DNA from: Archivesica marissinica
Taxonomy: Eukaryota > Mollusca > Bivalvia > Venerida > Vesicomyidae
Reading direction: 5' to 3'
NCBI GenBank assembly: GCA_014843695.1
Contig: CM026393.1
Location: 10,126,734 to 10,190,733, forward strand
Length of the DNA stretch: 64,000 nt
Numbering within the stretch: the first letter of the stretch is position 1; each line of letters opens with the position of its first letter. The notes under the pieces were generated by a model. It was not told where the DNA came from, did not search any database, and saw nothing but the letters and a program-made list of their open reading frames with translations. Both the position numbers and the translations under genes were made by a program. Of the stretch, positions 1-12,699 are shown piece by piece.

Positions 1-880
1 ACAATGAGTTACACCTGGTGTAGATGGTGGATCATACAATGAGTTATACCTGGTGTAGATGGTGGATCACACAATGTGTTACACCTGGTGTAGATGGTGG
101 ATCATACAATGAGTTACACCTGGTGTAGGTGGTGGATCACACAATGTGTTACACCTGGTGTAGGTGGTGGATCACACAATGTGTTACACCTGGTGTAGAT
201 AGTGGATCATACAATGAGTTACACCTGGTGTAGGTGGTGGATCACACAATGTGTTACACCTGGTGTAAGTGGTGGATCACACAATGTGTTACACCTGGTG
301 TAGGTGGTGGATCATACAATGTGTTACACCTGGTGTAGGTGTTGGATCACACAATGTGTTACACCTGGTGTAGGTGGTGGATCACACACTGTGTTCCACC
401 TGTTGTAGGTGGTGGATCACACAATGTGCTACACCTGGTGTAGGTGGTGGATCACACAATGAGTTACACCTGGTGTAGGTGGTGGATCACACAATGAGAT
501 ACACCTGGTGTAGGTGGTGGATCACACAATGAGTTATACCTGGTTTAGGTGGTGGATCGCACAATGTGTTACACCTGGTGTAGGTGGTGGATCACACAAC
601 GAGTTGAGTTACATCTGGTGTAGGTGGTGGATCATACAATGAGTTACACCTGGTGTAGGTGGTGGATCATACAATGTGTTACACCTGGTGTAGGTGGTGG
701 ATCACACAATGTGTTACACCTGGTGTAGGTGATGTATCACACAATGAGTTACACCTGGTGTAGGTGGTGGATCATACAATGAGTTACACCTGGTGTAGGT
801 GGTGTATCTTACAGGGAGTTACACCTGGTGTAGGTGGTAGATCAAACAATGAGTTACACCTGGTGTAGGTGGTGGATCAC

Positions 881-1168
881 ACAACGAGTTACAACTGGTG
901 GATCACACAATGAGTTACACCTGGTGTAGGTGGTGGAGCACACAATGAGTTACACCTGGTGTAGGTGGTGGATCACACAACGAGTTACAACTGGTGGATC
1001 ACACAATGAATTACACCTGGTGTAGGTGGTGGAGCACACAATGAGTTACACCTGGTGTAGGTGGTGGATCACACAACGAGTTAAAGCTGGAGGATCACAC
1101 AACGAGTTACAACTGGAGGATCACACAACGAGTTACAGCTGGAGGATCACACAATGAGTTACACCTGG
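881..1168 (+). repeat. 96-bp higher-order repeat (26+35+35)
   Basis: The CpG-bearing unit ACAACGAGTTACA recurs at 881, 977 and 1073, exactly 96 bp apart. Each period is one 26-bp unit plus two 35-bp units, one of them carrying GGAGCACAC in place of GGATCACAC. Two full periods are visible. The third start passes into a run of 26-bp units ending AGCTGGAGG or AACTGGAGG up to about 1150. Confidence 0.85.
1073..1155 (+). repeat. Run of consecutive 26-bp short units
   Basis: Three successive ACAACGAG units lack the 9 bp around TGTAGGTGG and carry CTGGAGG in place of CTGGTGG. They appear to be a local amplification of one derived 26-bp unit. All three keep CGAG, the CpG form of ATGAG. Confidence 0.8.
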
Positions 1169-1559
1169 TGTAGATGGTGGATCATACAATGTGTTACACC
1201 TGGCGTAGGTGGTGGATCACACAATGAGCTACACCTGGCGTAGGTGGTGGATCACACAATGACTTACACCTGGTGTAGGTGGTGGATCATACAATGAGTT
1301 ACACCTGGTGTAGATGGTGGATCATACAATGAGTTACACCTGGTGTAGGTGGTGGATCACACAATGTGTTACACCTGGTGTAGATGGTGGATCATACAAT
1401 GAGTTACACCTGGTGTAGGTGGTGGATCACACAATGTGTTACACCTGGTGTAGGTGGTGGATCACACAATGTGTTACACCTGGTGTAGATGGTGGATCAT
1501 ACAATGAGTTACACCTGGTGTAGGTGGTGGATCACACAATGTGTTACACCTGGTGTAGG

Positions 1560-3180
1560 TGGTGGATCACACAATGTGTTACACCTGGTGTAGGTGGTGG
1601 ATCATACAATGAGTTACACCTGGTGTAGGTGGTGGATCACACAATGTGTTACACCTGGTGTAGGTGGTGGATCACACAATGTGTTACACCTGGTGTAGGT
1701 GGTGGATCATACAATGAGTTACACCTGGTGTAGGTGGTGGATCACACAATGAGTTACACCTGGTGTAGGTGGTGGATCACACAATGAGTTACACCTGGTG
1801 TAGGTGGTGGATCACACAATGAGTTACACCTGGTGTAGGTGGTGGATCACACAATGTTGAGTTACACCTGGTGTAGGTGGTGGATCACACAATGTGTTAC
1901 ACCTGGTGTAGGTGGTGGATCACACAATGAGTTACACCTGGTGTAGGTGGTGGATCACACAATGAGTTACACCTGGTGTAGGTGGTGGATCACACAATGT
2001 GTTACACCTGGTGTAGGTGGTGGATCACACAATGAGTTACACCTGGTGTAGGTGGTGGATCACACAATGAGTTACACCTGGTGTAGGTGGTGGATCACAC
2101 AGAGTTACACATGGTAACAAACAGGATCACACAATGAGTTACACCTGGTGTAGGTGGTGGATCACACAATGAGTTACACCTGGTGTAGGTGGTGGATCAC
2201 ACAATGAGTTACACCTGGTGTAGGTGGTGGATCACACAATGAGTTACACCTGGTGTAGGTGGTGGATCACACAATGAGTTACACCTGGTGTAGGTGGTGG
2301 ATCACACAATGAGTTACACCTGGTGTAGGTGGTGGATCACACAATGAGTTACACCTGGTGTAGGTGGTGGATCATACAATGAGTTACACCTGGTGTAGGT
2401 GGTGGATCACACAATGAGTTACACAGTGGATCACACAATGAGTTACACCTGGTGTAGGTGGTGGATCATACAATGAGTTACACCTGGTGTAGGTGGTGGA
2501 TCACACAATGAGTTACACCTGGTGTAGGTGGTGGATCACACAATGAGTTACACCTGGTGTAGGTGGTGGATCACACAATGAGTTACACCTGGTGTAGGTG
2601 GTGGATCACACAATGAGTTACACCTGGTGTAGGTGGTGGATCACACAATGAGTTACACCTGGTGTAGGTGGTGGATCACACAATGAGTTACACCTGGTGT
2701 AGGTGGTGGATCACACAATGAGTTACACCTGGTGTAGGTGGTGGATCACACAATGAGTTACACCTGGTGTAGGTGGTGGATCATACAATGAGTTACACCT
2801 GGTGTAGGTGGTGGATCATACAATGAGTTACACCTGGTGTAGGTGGTGGATCACACAATGAGTTACACCTGGTGTAGGTGGTGGATCACACAATGAGTTA
2901 CACCTGGTGTAGGTGGTGGATCACACAATGAGTTACACCTGGTGTAGGTGGTGGATCACACAATGAGTTACACCTGGTGTAGGTGGTGGATCACACAATG
3001 AGTTACACCTGGTGTAGGTGGTGGATCACACAATGTGTTACACCTGGTGTAGGTGGTGGATCACACAATGTGTTACACCTGGTGTAGGTGGTGGATCACA
3101 CAATGAGTTACACCTGGTGTAGGTGGTGGATCACACAATGAGTTACACCTGGTGTAGGTGGTGGATCATACAATGAGTTA
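1560..3180 (+). repeat. Homogenised domain of near-consensus units
   Basis: Almost all units here match the consensus; they differ mainly at position 7 (A or T) and position 35 (C or T). From about 2150 to 3000 the units are nearly all of the ATGAG, ATCAC type. One very odd unit at about 2098-2130 and one short unit near 2423 interrupt it. The contrast with 3.2-12.5 kb is sharp and suggests recent local amplification. Confidence 0.8.
2098..2130 (+). repeat. Highly divergent single unit
   Basis: One unit in a homogeneous domain reads CACAGAGTTACACATGGTAAC followed by AAACAGGATCAC. Its middle (ATGGTAACAAACAGG) matches no other unit I saw, and the ACAATG start is cut to ACA. Both neighbours are perfect consensus. 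It could be a non-satellite fragment, a much older unit or a consensus error. Confidence 0.7.
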
Positions 3181-6100
3181 TACCTGGTGTAGATGGTAGA
3201 TCATACAATGAGTTATACCTGATGTAGGTGGTGGATCAGACAATGTGTTACACCTGATGTAAGTGGTGGATCATACAATGATTTACACCTGGTGTAAGTG
3301 GTGGATCACACAATGTGTTACACCTGGTGTAGGTGGTGGATCACACAATGTGTTACACCTGGCCTAGGTGGTGGATCACCCAACGAGTTACACCTGGTGT
3401 AGGTGGTGGATCACACAACGAGTTACACCTGGTGTAGGTGGTGGATCATACAATGTGTTACACCTGGTGTAGGTGGTGGATCACATAATGAGTTACACCT
3501 AGTGTAGGTGGTGGATCAAACAATGAGTTACACTTGGTGTAGGTGGTGGATCATACAATGAGTTACACCTGGTGTAGGTGGTGGACCACACAATGACATA
3601 CACCTGGTGTAGGATCACACAATGAGTTACACCTGGTGTAGGTGGTGGGATCACACAACGAGTTACACCTGGTGTAGGTGGTGGATCACACAATGTGTTC
3701 CACCTGGTGTAGGTGGTGGATCACACAATGTGTTACACCTGGTGTAGGTGGTTTATCACACAATGAGTTACACTTGGTGTAGGTGGTGTATCATACAATG
3801 AGTTAAACCTGGTGTAGGTGGTGGATCACACAATGAGTTACACATAGTGGATCACACAATGAGCTACACCTGGTGTAGGTGGTGGATCATACAATGAGTT
3901 ACACCTGGTGTATGTGGTGGATCACACAATGAGCTACACCTAGTGGATCACACAATGAGTTACACCTGGTGTAGGTGGTGGATCATACAATGAGTTACAC
4001 CTGGTGTAGGTGGTGGATCACACAATGAGCTACACCTGGTGTAGGTGGTGGATCATACAATGAGTTACACCTGGTGTAGGTGGTGGATCATACAATGAGT
4101 TACACCTGGTGTAGGTGGTGGATCATACAATGTGTTACACCTGGTGTAGGTGGTGGATCATACAATGAGCTACACCTGGTGTAGGTGGTGGATCATACAA
4201 TGAGATACACCTGGTGTAGGTGGTGGATCATACAATGAATTACGCCTGGCCTAGGTGGTGGATCACACAATGAGTTACACCTGGTGTAGGTGGTAGATCA
4301 TACAATGAGTTACACCTGGTGTAGGTGGCGGATCATACAATGAGTTACACCTGGTGTAGGTGGTGGATCACACAATATGTTACACCTGGTGTAGGTGGTG
4401 GATCGTACAATGTGTTACACCTGGTGTAGATGGTGGATCACACAATGTGCTACACCTGGTGTAGATGGTGGATCACAGAATGTGTTACACCTGGTGTAGA
4501 TGGTGGATCACACAATGTGTTACACCTGGTGTAGGTGGTGGATCACACAATGAGTTACACCTGGTGTAGGTGGTGGATCACACAACGAGTTACACCTGGT
4601 GTAGTTGGTGGATCACACAATGTGTTACACCTGGTGTAGGTGGTGGATCATACAATATGTTACACCTGGTGTAAGTGGTGGATCATACAATGAGTTACAC
4701 CTGGCGTAGGTGGTGGATCACACAATGAGTTAAACCTGGCCTATGTGGTGGATCACACGACGAGTTACACCTGGTGTAGGTGATGGATCATACAACGAGT
4801 TACACCTGGTGTAGGTGGTGGATCACACAATGTGTTACACCTGGTGTAGGTGGTGGATCACACAATGTGTTATACCTGGTGTAGATGGTGGATCACACAA
4901 TGAGTTACACCTGGTGTAGGTGGCGGATCACACAATGAGTTACACATAGTGGATCACACAATGAGTTACACCTGGTGTAGGTGGTGGATCATACAATGAG
5001 TTACACCTGGTAAAGGTGGTGGATCACACAATGAGCTACACCTGGTGTAGGTGGTGGATCATACAATGAGTTACACCTGGTGTTGGTGGTGGATCATACA
5101 ATGAGTTACACCTGGTGTAGGTGGTGGATCATACAATGTGTTACACCTGGTGTTGGTGGTGGATCACACAATGAGTTATACCTGGTGGATCACACAATGA
5201 GTTACGCCTGGTGTAGGTGGTGGATCATACAATGAGTTACACCTGGTGTAGGTGGTGGATCATACAATGATTTACACCTGGTGTAGGTGGTGGATCACAC
5301 AATGTGTTACACCTGGTGTAGATGGTGGATCACACAATGTGTTACACCTGGTGTAGGTGGTGGATCACACAATGAGTTACACCTGGTGTAGGTGGTGGAT
5401 CACACAATGTGTTACACCTGGTGTAGGTGGTGGATCACACAATGTGTTACACCTGGTGTAGGTGGTGGATCATACAATATGTTACACCTGGTGTAAGTGG
5501 TGGATCATACAATGAGTTACACCTGGTGTAGGTGGTGGATCACACAATGAGTTACACCTGGTGTAGTTGGTGGATCATACAATGAGTTACACCTGGTGTA
5601 GGTGGTGGATCACACAATGAGTTACACTTGGTGTAGGTGGTGGATCATACAATGAGCTACACCTGGCGTAGGTAGTGGATCATACAATGAGTTACACCTG
5701 GTGTAGTTGGTGGATCATATAATGAGCTACACCTGGTGTAGGTGTTGGATCACACAATGAGTTACACTTGGTGTAGGTGGTGGATCACACAATGACTTAC
5801 ACCTGGTGTAGGATCACACAATGAGTTACACTTGGTGTAGGTGGTGGGATCATACAATGTGTTACACCTGGTATAGGTGGTGGATCACACAATGTGTTAC
5901 ACCTGGTGTATGTGGTGGATCACACAACGAGTTACACCTGGTGTAGGTGGTTGATCACACAATGAATTACACCTGGCCTAGGTGGTGGATCACACATCGA
6001 TTTACACCAGGTGTAGGTGGTGGATCACACGACGAGTTACACCTGGTGTAGGTGGTGGTTCACACAACGAGTTACACCTGGTGTAGGTGGTGGATCACAC

Positions 6101-7713
6101 AATGAGTTACACCTGGTTGATCACACAAAGAGTTACACCTGGTGTAGGTGGTGGATCACACAATGAGTTACACCTGGTATTGGTGGTGGATCACAAAACG
6201 AGTTACACCTGGTGTAGGTGGTGGATCACACAATGAGTTACACCTGGTGGATCACACAATGAGTTACACCTGGTGTAGGTGGTGGATCACACAATGAGGT
6301 ACACCTGGTGGATCACACAATGAGTTACACCTGGTGTGGTGGTTGGATCATACAATGAGTTACACCTGGTGTAGGTGGTGGATCACATGATGAGTTACAC
6401 TTCGTGTAGATGGTGGATCACAGAATGAGTTACACCTGGTGTAGGTGGTGGATCACACAATGTGTTACACCTGGTGTAGGTGGTGGATCAAACAATGTGT
6501 TACACCTGGTGTAGGTGGTGGATCTCACAATGAGTTACACCTGGCCTAGGTGATGGATCACACAATGAGATACACATGGTGTAGGTGATGGATCACACAA
6601 TGAGTTACACCTGGTGTAGGATCACACAATGAGTTACACCTGGCATAGGTGATGGATCACACAATGAGTTACACATGTTGTAGGTGGTGGATCATACAAT
6701 GAGTTACACCTGGTGTAGGTGGTGGATCATACAATGTGCTACACCTGGTGTAGGTGGTGGATCACACAATGTGCTACACCTGGTGTAGGTGATGGATCAT
6801 ACAATGAGTTACACCTGGTGTTGGTGGTGGATCATACAATGAGTTACACCTGGTGTAGGTGGTGTATCAAACAATGAGTTACACGTGGTGGATCACACAT
6901 TGAGGTACACCTGGTGTAGATGGTGGATCATACAATGAGTAATACCTGGTGTAGATGGTGGATCACACAATGTGTTACACCTGGTGTAGATGGTGGATCA
7001 TACAATTAGTTATACCTGGTGTAGGTGGTGGATCAGACAATGTGTTAAACCTGGTGTAGGTGGTGGCTCACACAATGTGTACACCTGGTGTAGGTGGTGG
7101 ATCATACAATGAGTTACACCTGGTGTAGGTGGTGGATCATATAATGTGTTACACCTGGTGTAGGTGGTGGATCATACAATGAGTTACACCTGGTGTAGGT
7201 GGTGGATCATACAATGAGTTACACCTGGTGTAGGTGGTGGATCATACAATAAGTTACACCTGGCCTAGGTGGTGGATCACACAATGAGTTACACCTGGTG
7301 TAGGTGGTGGCTCATACAATGAGTTACACCTGGTGTAGGTGGCCCGATCATACAATGAGTTACAACTGGTGTAGGTGGTGGATCACACAATATGTTACAC
7401 CTGGTGTAGGTGGTGGATCATACAATGTGCTACACCTGGTATATATGGTGGATCACACAATGTGCTACACCAGGTGTAGATGGTGGATCACAGAATGTGT
7501 TACACCTGGTGTAGATGGTGGATCACACAATGTGTTACACCTGATGTGGGTGGTGGATCACACAATGAGTTACACCTGGTGTTGGTGGTGGATCATACAA
7601 TGAGTTACACCTGGTGTAGGTGGTGGATCATACAATGTGTTACACCTGGTGTTGGTGGTGGATCACACAATGAGTTATATCTGGTGGATCACACAATGAG
7701 TTACGCCTGGTGT

Positions 7714-7774
7714 AGGTGTACCTCATTGTGTGATCCACCAACTACATCAGGTGTAACTTATTGTATGATCCACC
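7714..7774 (-). repeat. Micro-inversion of about 1.7 units inside the forward array
   Basis: Inside the otherwise forward array the sequence flips to GTACCTCATTGTGTGATCC and continues through GATCCACC in reverse-complement sense, then returns to forward sense at CCTGGTGTAGG. The left junction shares AGGTG (7714-7718) between the two senses. The right junction, CACC-G-CCTGG, shares CACC or CC, so breakpoints are uncertain by a few bases. The flipped units carry their own variants (CAACTACATCAGG, ACTTATTGTATG), so this is not simply the neighbouring unit reversed. It is the only clear intra-contig polarity change I found. Confidence 0.9.
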
Positions 7775-8440
7775 GCCTGGTGTAGGTGGTGGATCACACA
7801 ATGTGTTACACCAGGTGTAGCTGGTGGATCACACAATGAGTTACACCTGGCGTAGGCGGTGGATCATACAATAAGTTACACCTGATGTAGTTGGTGGATC
7901 ATACAATTAGTTACACCTGGTGTAGGTGGTGGATCACACAATGAGTTACACTTGGTGCAGGTGGTGGATCATACAATGAGTTACACCTGTTGTAGGTGGT
8001 GAATCACACAATGACTTACAACTGGTGTAGGATCACACAATGAGTTACACTTGTTGTAGGTGGTGGGATCATACAATGTGTTTCACCTGGTGTAGGTGGT
8101 GGATCACACAATGTGTTACACCTGGTGTAGGTGGTGGATCACACAACGAGATACACCTGGTGTTGGTGGTTGATCACACAATGAGTTACACCTGGCCTAG
8201 GTGGTGGATCACACAATGACTTACACCTGGTGATCAAACAATGAGTTACACCTGGTGTAGGTGGTGGATCACACAATGAGTTACACCTGGTGGAGATGGT
8301 GGATCACATGATGAGTTACATCTGGTGTAGGTGGTGGATCACAGAATGAGTTACACCTGGTGTAGGTGGTGGATCACACAATGTGTTACACCTGGTGTAG
8401 GTGGTGGATCACACAATGTGTTACACCTGGTGTAGGTGGT

Positions 8441-9338
8441 GGATTACACAATGAGCTACACCTGGCCTAGGTGATGGATCACGCAATGAGCTACACCTGG
8501 TGTAGGTGATGGATCACACAATGAGTTACACCTGGGATAGGTGATGGATCACACAATGAGTTACACCGGGTGTAGGTGATGGAACACACAATGAGTTACA
8601 CCTGGTGTAGGATCACACAATGTGTTACACCTGGCCTAGGTGATGGATCACACAATGAGTTACACCTGGTGTAGGTGATGGATCACACAATGAGTTACAC
8701 CTGGTGTAGGTGGTGGATCATAAAATGAGTTACACCTGATGTAGGTGGTGGTTCATACAATGTGTTACACCTGGTGTAGGTAGTGGAACACAAAATGTGT
8801 TGCACCTGGTGTAGGCGATGGCTCACACAATGAGTTACACCTGGTGTAGGTGGTGGATCACACAATGTGTTACACCTGGTGTAGGTGGTGGATTACACAA
8901 TGAGCTACACCTGGCCTAGGTGATGGATCACGCAATGAGCTACACCTGGTGTAGGTGATGGATCACACAATGAGTTACACCTGGGCTAGGTGATGGATCA
9001 CACAATGAGTTACACCGGGTGTAGGTGATGGAACACACAATGAGTTACACCTGGTGTAGGATCACACAATGAGTTACACCTGGCCTAGGTGATGGATCAC
9101 ACAATGAGTTACACCTGGTGTAGGTGATGGATCACACAATGAGTTACACCTGGTGTAGGTGGTGGATCATAAAATGAGTTACACCTGATGTAGGTGGTGG
9201 ATCATAAAATGTGTTGCACCTGGTGTAGGCGATGGCTCACACAATGAGTTACACCTGGTGTAGGTGGTGGATCACACAATGAGTTACAACTGGTGTAGGT
9301 GGTGGATCACACAATGAGTTACATCTGGTGTAGGTGGT
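8441..9338 (+). repeat. 449-bp tandem higher-order repeat (13 units)
   Basis: The marker GGATTACACAATGAGCTAC starts at 8441 and again at 8890, a displacement of 449 bp. That equals 13 units of 35 bp minus the 6 bp missing from one 29-bp unit (GTGTAGGATCACAC) in each copy. Shared markers in the same order are GATCACGCAATGAGC, ACACCGGGTGTAGG, GGAACACAC and GCACCTGGTGTAGGCG. A related but more diverged version lies around 11.6-12.1 kb. Confidence 0.85.
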
Positions 9339-12039
9339 GGATCACACAATGAGTTACACCTGGTGTAGGTGGTGGGATCACACAATGAGTTACACCTGGT
9401 GTAGGTGGTGGATCACACAATGAGTTACACCTGGTGTAGATGGTGGATCACACAATGTGTTACACCTGGTGTAGGTGGTGGATCACAAAATGACTTACAC
9501 CTGATGTAGGTGGTATATCACACAATGAGTTACACATTGTGTAGGTGGTGGATCACACAAAGAGTTACACCTTGTGTAGTTGGTGGATCACACAATGAGT
9601 TACACCTGGTGGATCACACAATGAGTTACACCTGGTGTAGGTGGTGGATCACACAATGTGCTAAACCTGGTGTAGGTGGTGGATCACAAAACGAGTTACA
9701 CCTGGTGTAGGTGGTGGATCACACAATGTGTTCCACCTGGTGTAGGTGGTGGATCAAACAATGTGTTACACCTGGTGTAGGTAGTGGATCACACAATGTG
9801 TTACACCTGGTGTAGGTGGTGGGGTGGATCACACAATGTGTTACACCTGGTGTAGGTGGTGGATCACAAAATGTGTTACACCTGGTGTAGGTGGTGGATC
9901 ACACAACGAGTTACACCTGGTGTAGGTGGTGGATTACACAATGAGTTACACCTGGCCTAGGTGGTGGATCACACAACGATTTACACCTGGTGTAGGGGGT
10001 GGATCACACAATGTGTTACACCTGGCCTAGGTGGTGGATCACACGACGAGTTACACCTGGTGTAGGTGGTGGATCACACAACGAATTAAACCTGGTGTAG
10101 GTGGTGGATCACACAATGTGTTACACCTGGTGTAGGTGGTGGATCACACAATGTGTTACACCTGGTGTAGATGGTGGATCACACAATGAGTTACACCTGG
10201 TGTAGGTGGTGGATCACACAATGAGTTACACATAGTGGATCACACAATGAGTTACACCTGGTGTAGGTGGTGGATCATACAATGAGTTACACCTGGTGTA
10301 GGTGGTGGATCATACAATGTGTTACACCTGGTGTAGGTGGTGGATCACACAATGTGTTACACCTGGTGTAGGTGATGGATCACACAATGAGTTAAACCTG
10401 GTGTAGGTGGTGGATCATACAATGAGTTACACCTGGTTTAGGTGGTGTATCATACAAGGAGTTACAAATGGTGGATCACACAATGAGTTACACCTGGTGT
10501 AGGTGGTGGATCACACAACGAGTTACAAATGGTGGATCACACAATGAGTTACACCTGGTGTAGGTGGTGGAGCACACAACGAGTTACAGCTGGTGGATCA
10601 CACAATGAGTTACACCTGGTGGATCACACAATGAGTTACACTTGGTGTAGGTGGTGGATCACACAATGTGTTACACCTGGTGTAGATGGTGGATCATACA
10701 ATGAGTTACACCTGATGTAGATGGTGAATCATACAATGAGTTATACCTGGTGTAGATAGTGGATCATACAATGAGTTATACCTGGTGTAGATGGTGGATC
10801 ATACAATGAGTTATACCTGGTGTAGATGGTGGATCACACAATGTGTAACACCTGGTGTAGATGGTGGATCATACAATGAGTTATACCTGGTGTAGGTGGT
10901 GGATCACACAATGTGTTACACCTGGTGTAGGTGGTGGATCACACAATGTGTTACACCTGATGTAGGTGGTGGATCATACAATGAGTTATACCTGATGTAG
11001 GTGGGGGATCACACAACGTGTTACACCTGGTGTAGGTGGTGGATCTCACAATGTGCTACACCTGGTGTAGTAGGTGGATCACATAATGAGTTACTCCTGG
11101 CCTAGGTGATGGATCACACAATGAGTTACACCTGGTGTAGGTGGTGGATCACACGACGAGTTACAACTGGTGTAGGTGGTGGATCACACAATGTGTTAAA
11201 CCTGGTGGATCACACAATGAGTTACACCTGGTGTAGGTGGTGGATCACACAATGAGTTACACCTGGTGTAGGTGGTGGATCACACAATGAGTTACACATA
11301 GAGGATCACACAATGAGTTACACCTGATGCAGGTGGTGGATCATACAATGAGTTACACCTGGTGTAGGTGGTGGATCACACAATGAGTTACACCTGGTGT
11401 AGGTGGTGGACCACACAATGAGTTACACCTAATGGATCACACATTGAGGTACACCTGGTGTAGGTGGTGGATCAATACAATGAGTTACGCCTGGTGTAGG
11501 TGGTGGATCACATGATGAGTTAAACCTGGTGTAGGTGGTGGATCACACAATGAGTTACACCTGGTGTAGGTGGTGGATCACACAATGTGTTACACCTGGT
11601 GTAGGTGGTAGATCACACAATGAGCTACACCTGGGCTAGGTGATGGATCACACAATGAGTTACACCTGGTGTAGGTGATGGATCACACAATGAGTTACAC
11701 CTGGTGTAGGATCACACAATGAGTTACACCTGGCCTAGGTTTTGGATCACGCAATGAGTTACACCTGGTGTAGGTGATGGATCACACAATGAGTTACACC
11801 TGAGCTAGGTGATGGATCACACAATGAGTTACACCTGGTGTAGGTGATGGAACACACAATGAGTTACACCTGGTGTAGGATCACACAATGAGTTATACCT
11901 GGTCTAGGTGATGGATCACACAATGAGTTACACCTGGTGTAGGTGATGGATCACACAATGAGTTACACCTGGTGTAGGTGGTGGATCATAAAATGAGTTA
12001 CACCTGGTGTAGGTGGTGGTTCATACAATGTGTTACACC

Positions 12040-12085
12040 TGGTGTAGGTGGTGTAACACACAATGTGTTGCATCTTCTGTAGGCG
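12040..12085 (+). repeat. Divergent unit in the forward array
   Basis: The stretch GGTGTAACACACAATGTG followed by TTGCATCTTCTGTAGGCGG departs from the consensus at several positions at once (GGATC to GTAAC, CACCTGG to CATCTTC). A milder relative with TTGCACCTGGTGTAGGCG occurs near 8800 and 9206, so it probably belongs to a variant lineage. Confidence 0.65.
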
Positions 12086-12699
12086 GTGGATCACACAACG
12101 AATTACAGCTGGTGGATCACACAATGGGTTACACCTGGTGTAGGTGGTGGAGCACACAATGAGTTACACCTGGTGTAGGTGGTGGATCACACAACGAGTT
12201 ACAGCTGGTGGATCACACATTGAACTACACCTGGTGGATCACACAACGAGTTACACCTGGTGTAGGTGGTGGATCACACAATGAGTTACACCTGGTGGAT
12301 CACACAATGAGTTACACCTGGTGTAGGTGGTGGATCACAAAATGAGTTACACCTGGTGTAGGTGATGGATCACACAATGAGTTACACCTGGTGTAGATGG
12401 TGGATCACACAATGTGTTACACCTGGTGTAGGTGGTGGATTACACAATGAGTTACACCTGGTGTAGGTGGTGGATCACACATTGAGTTACACCTGGTGTA
12501 GGTGGTGGATCATACAATGAGTTACACCTGGCCTAGGTGGTGGATCCCACAACGAGTTACACCTGGTGTAGGTGGTGGATCACACAATGTGTTACACCTG
12601 GCCTAGGTGGTGGATAACACGACGAGTTACACCTGGTGTAGGTGGTGGATCACACAACGAGTTACACCTGGTGTAGGTGGTGGATCACACAAAGTGTTA

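Noticed and set aside
2175..2187. Hairpin or terminator formed by TACACCTGGTGTA
   Set aside because: The stem is only 6 bp with a one-base centre, too tight for a stable hairpin loop, and no T-run or gene is associated. Kept only as a palindromic core.
7304..7785. Open frames of 60-100 codons as genes of a repeat protein
   Set aside because: They arise in any frame and on both strands from the 105-bp frame cycle, start and stop at repeat-determined positions, and the 7480-7785 frame runs through the micro-inversion. No selection, promoter or splice evidence is visible.
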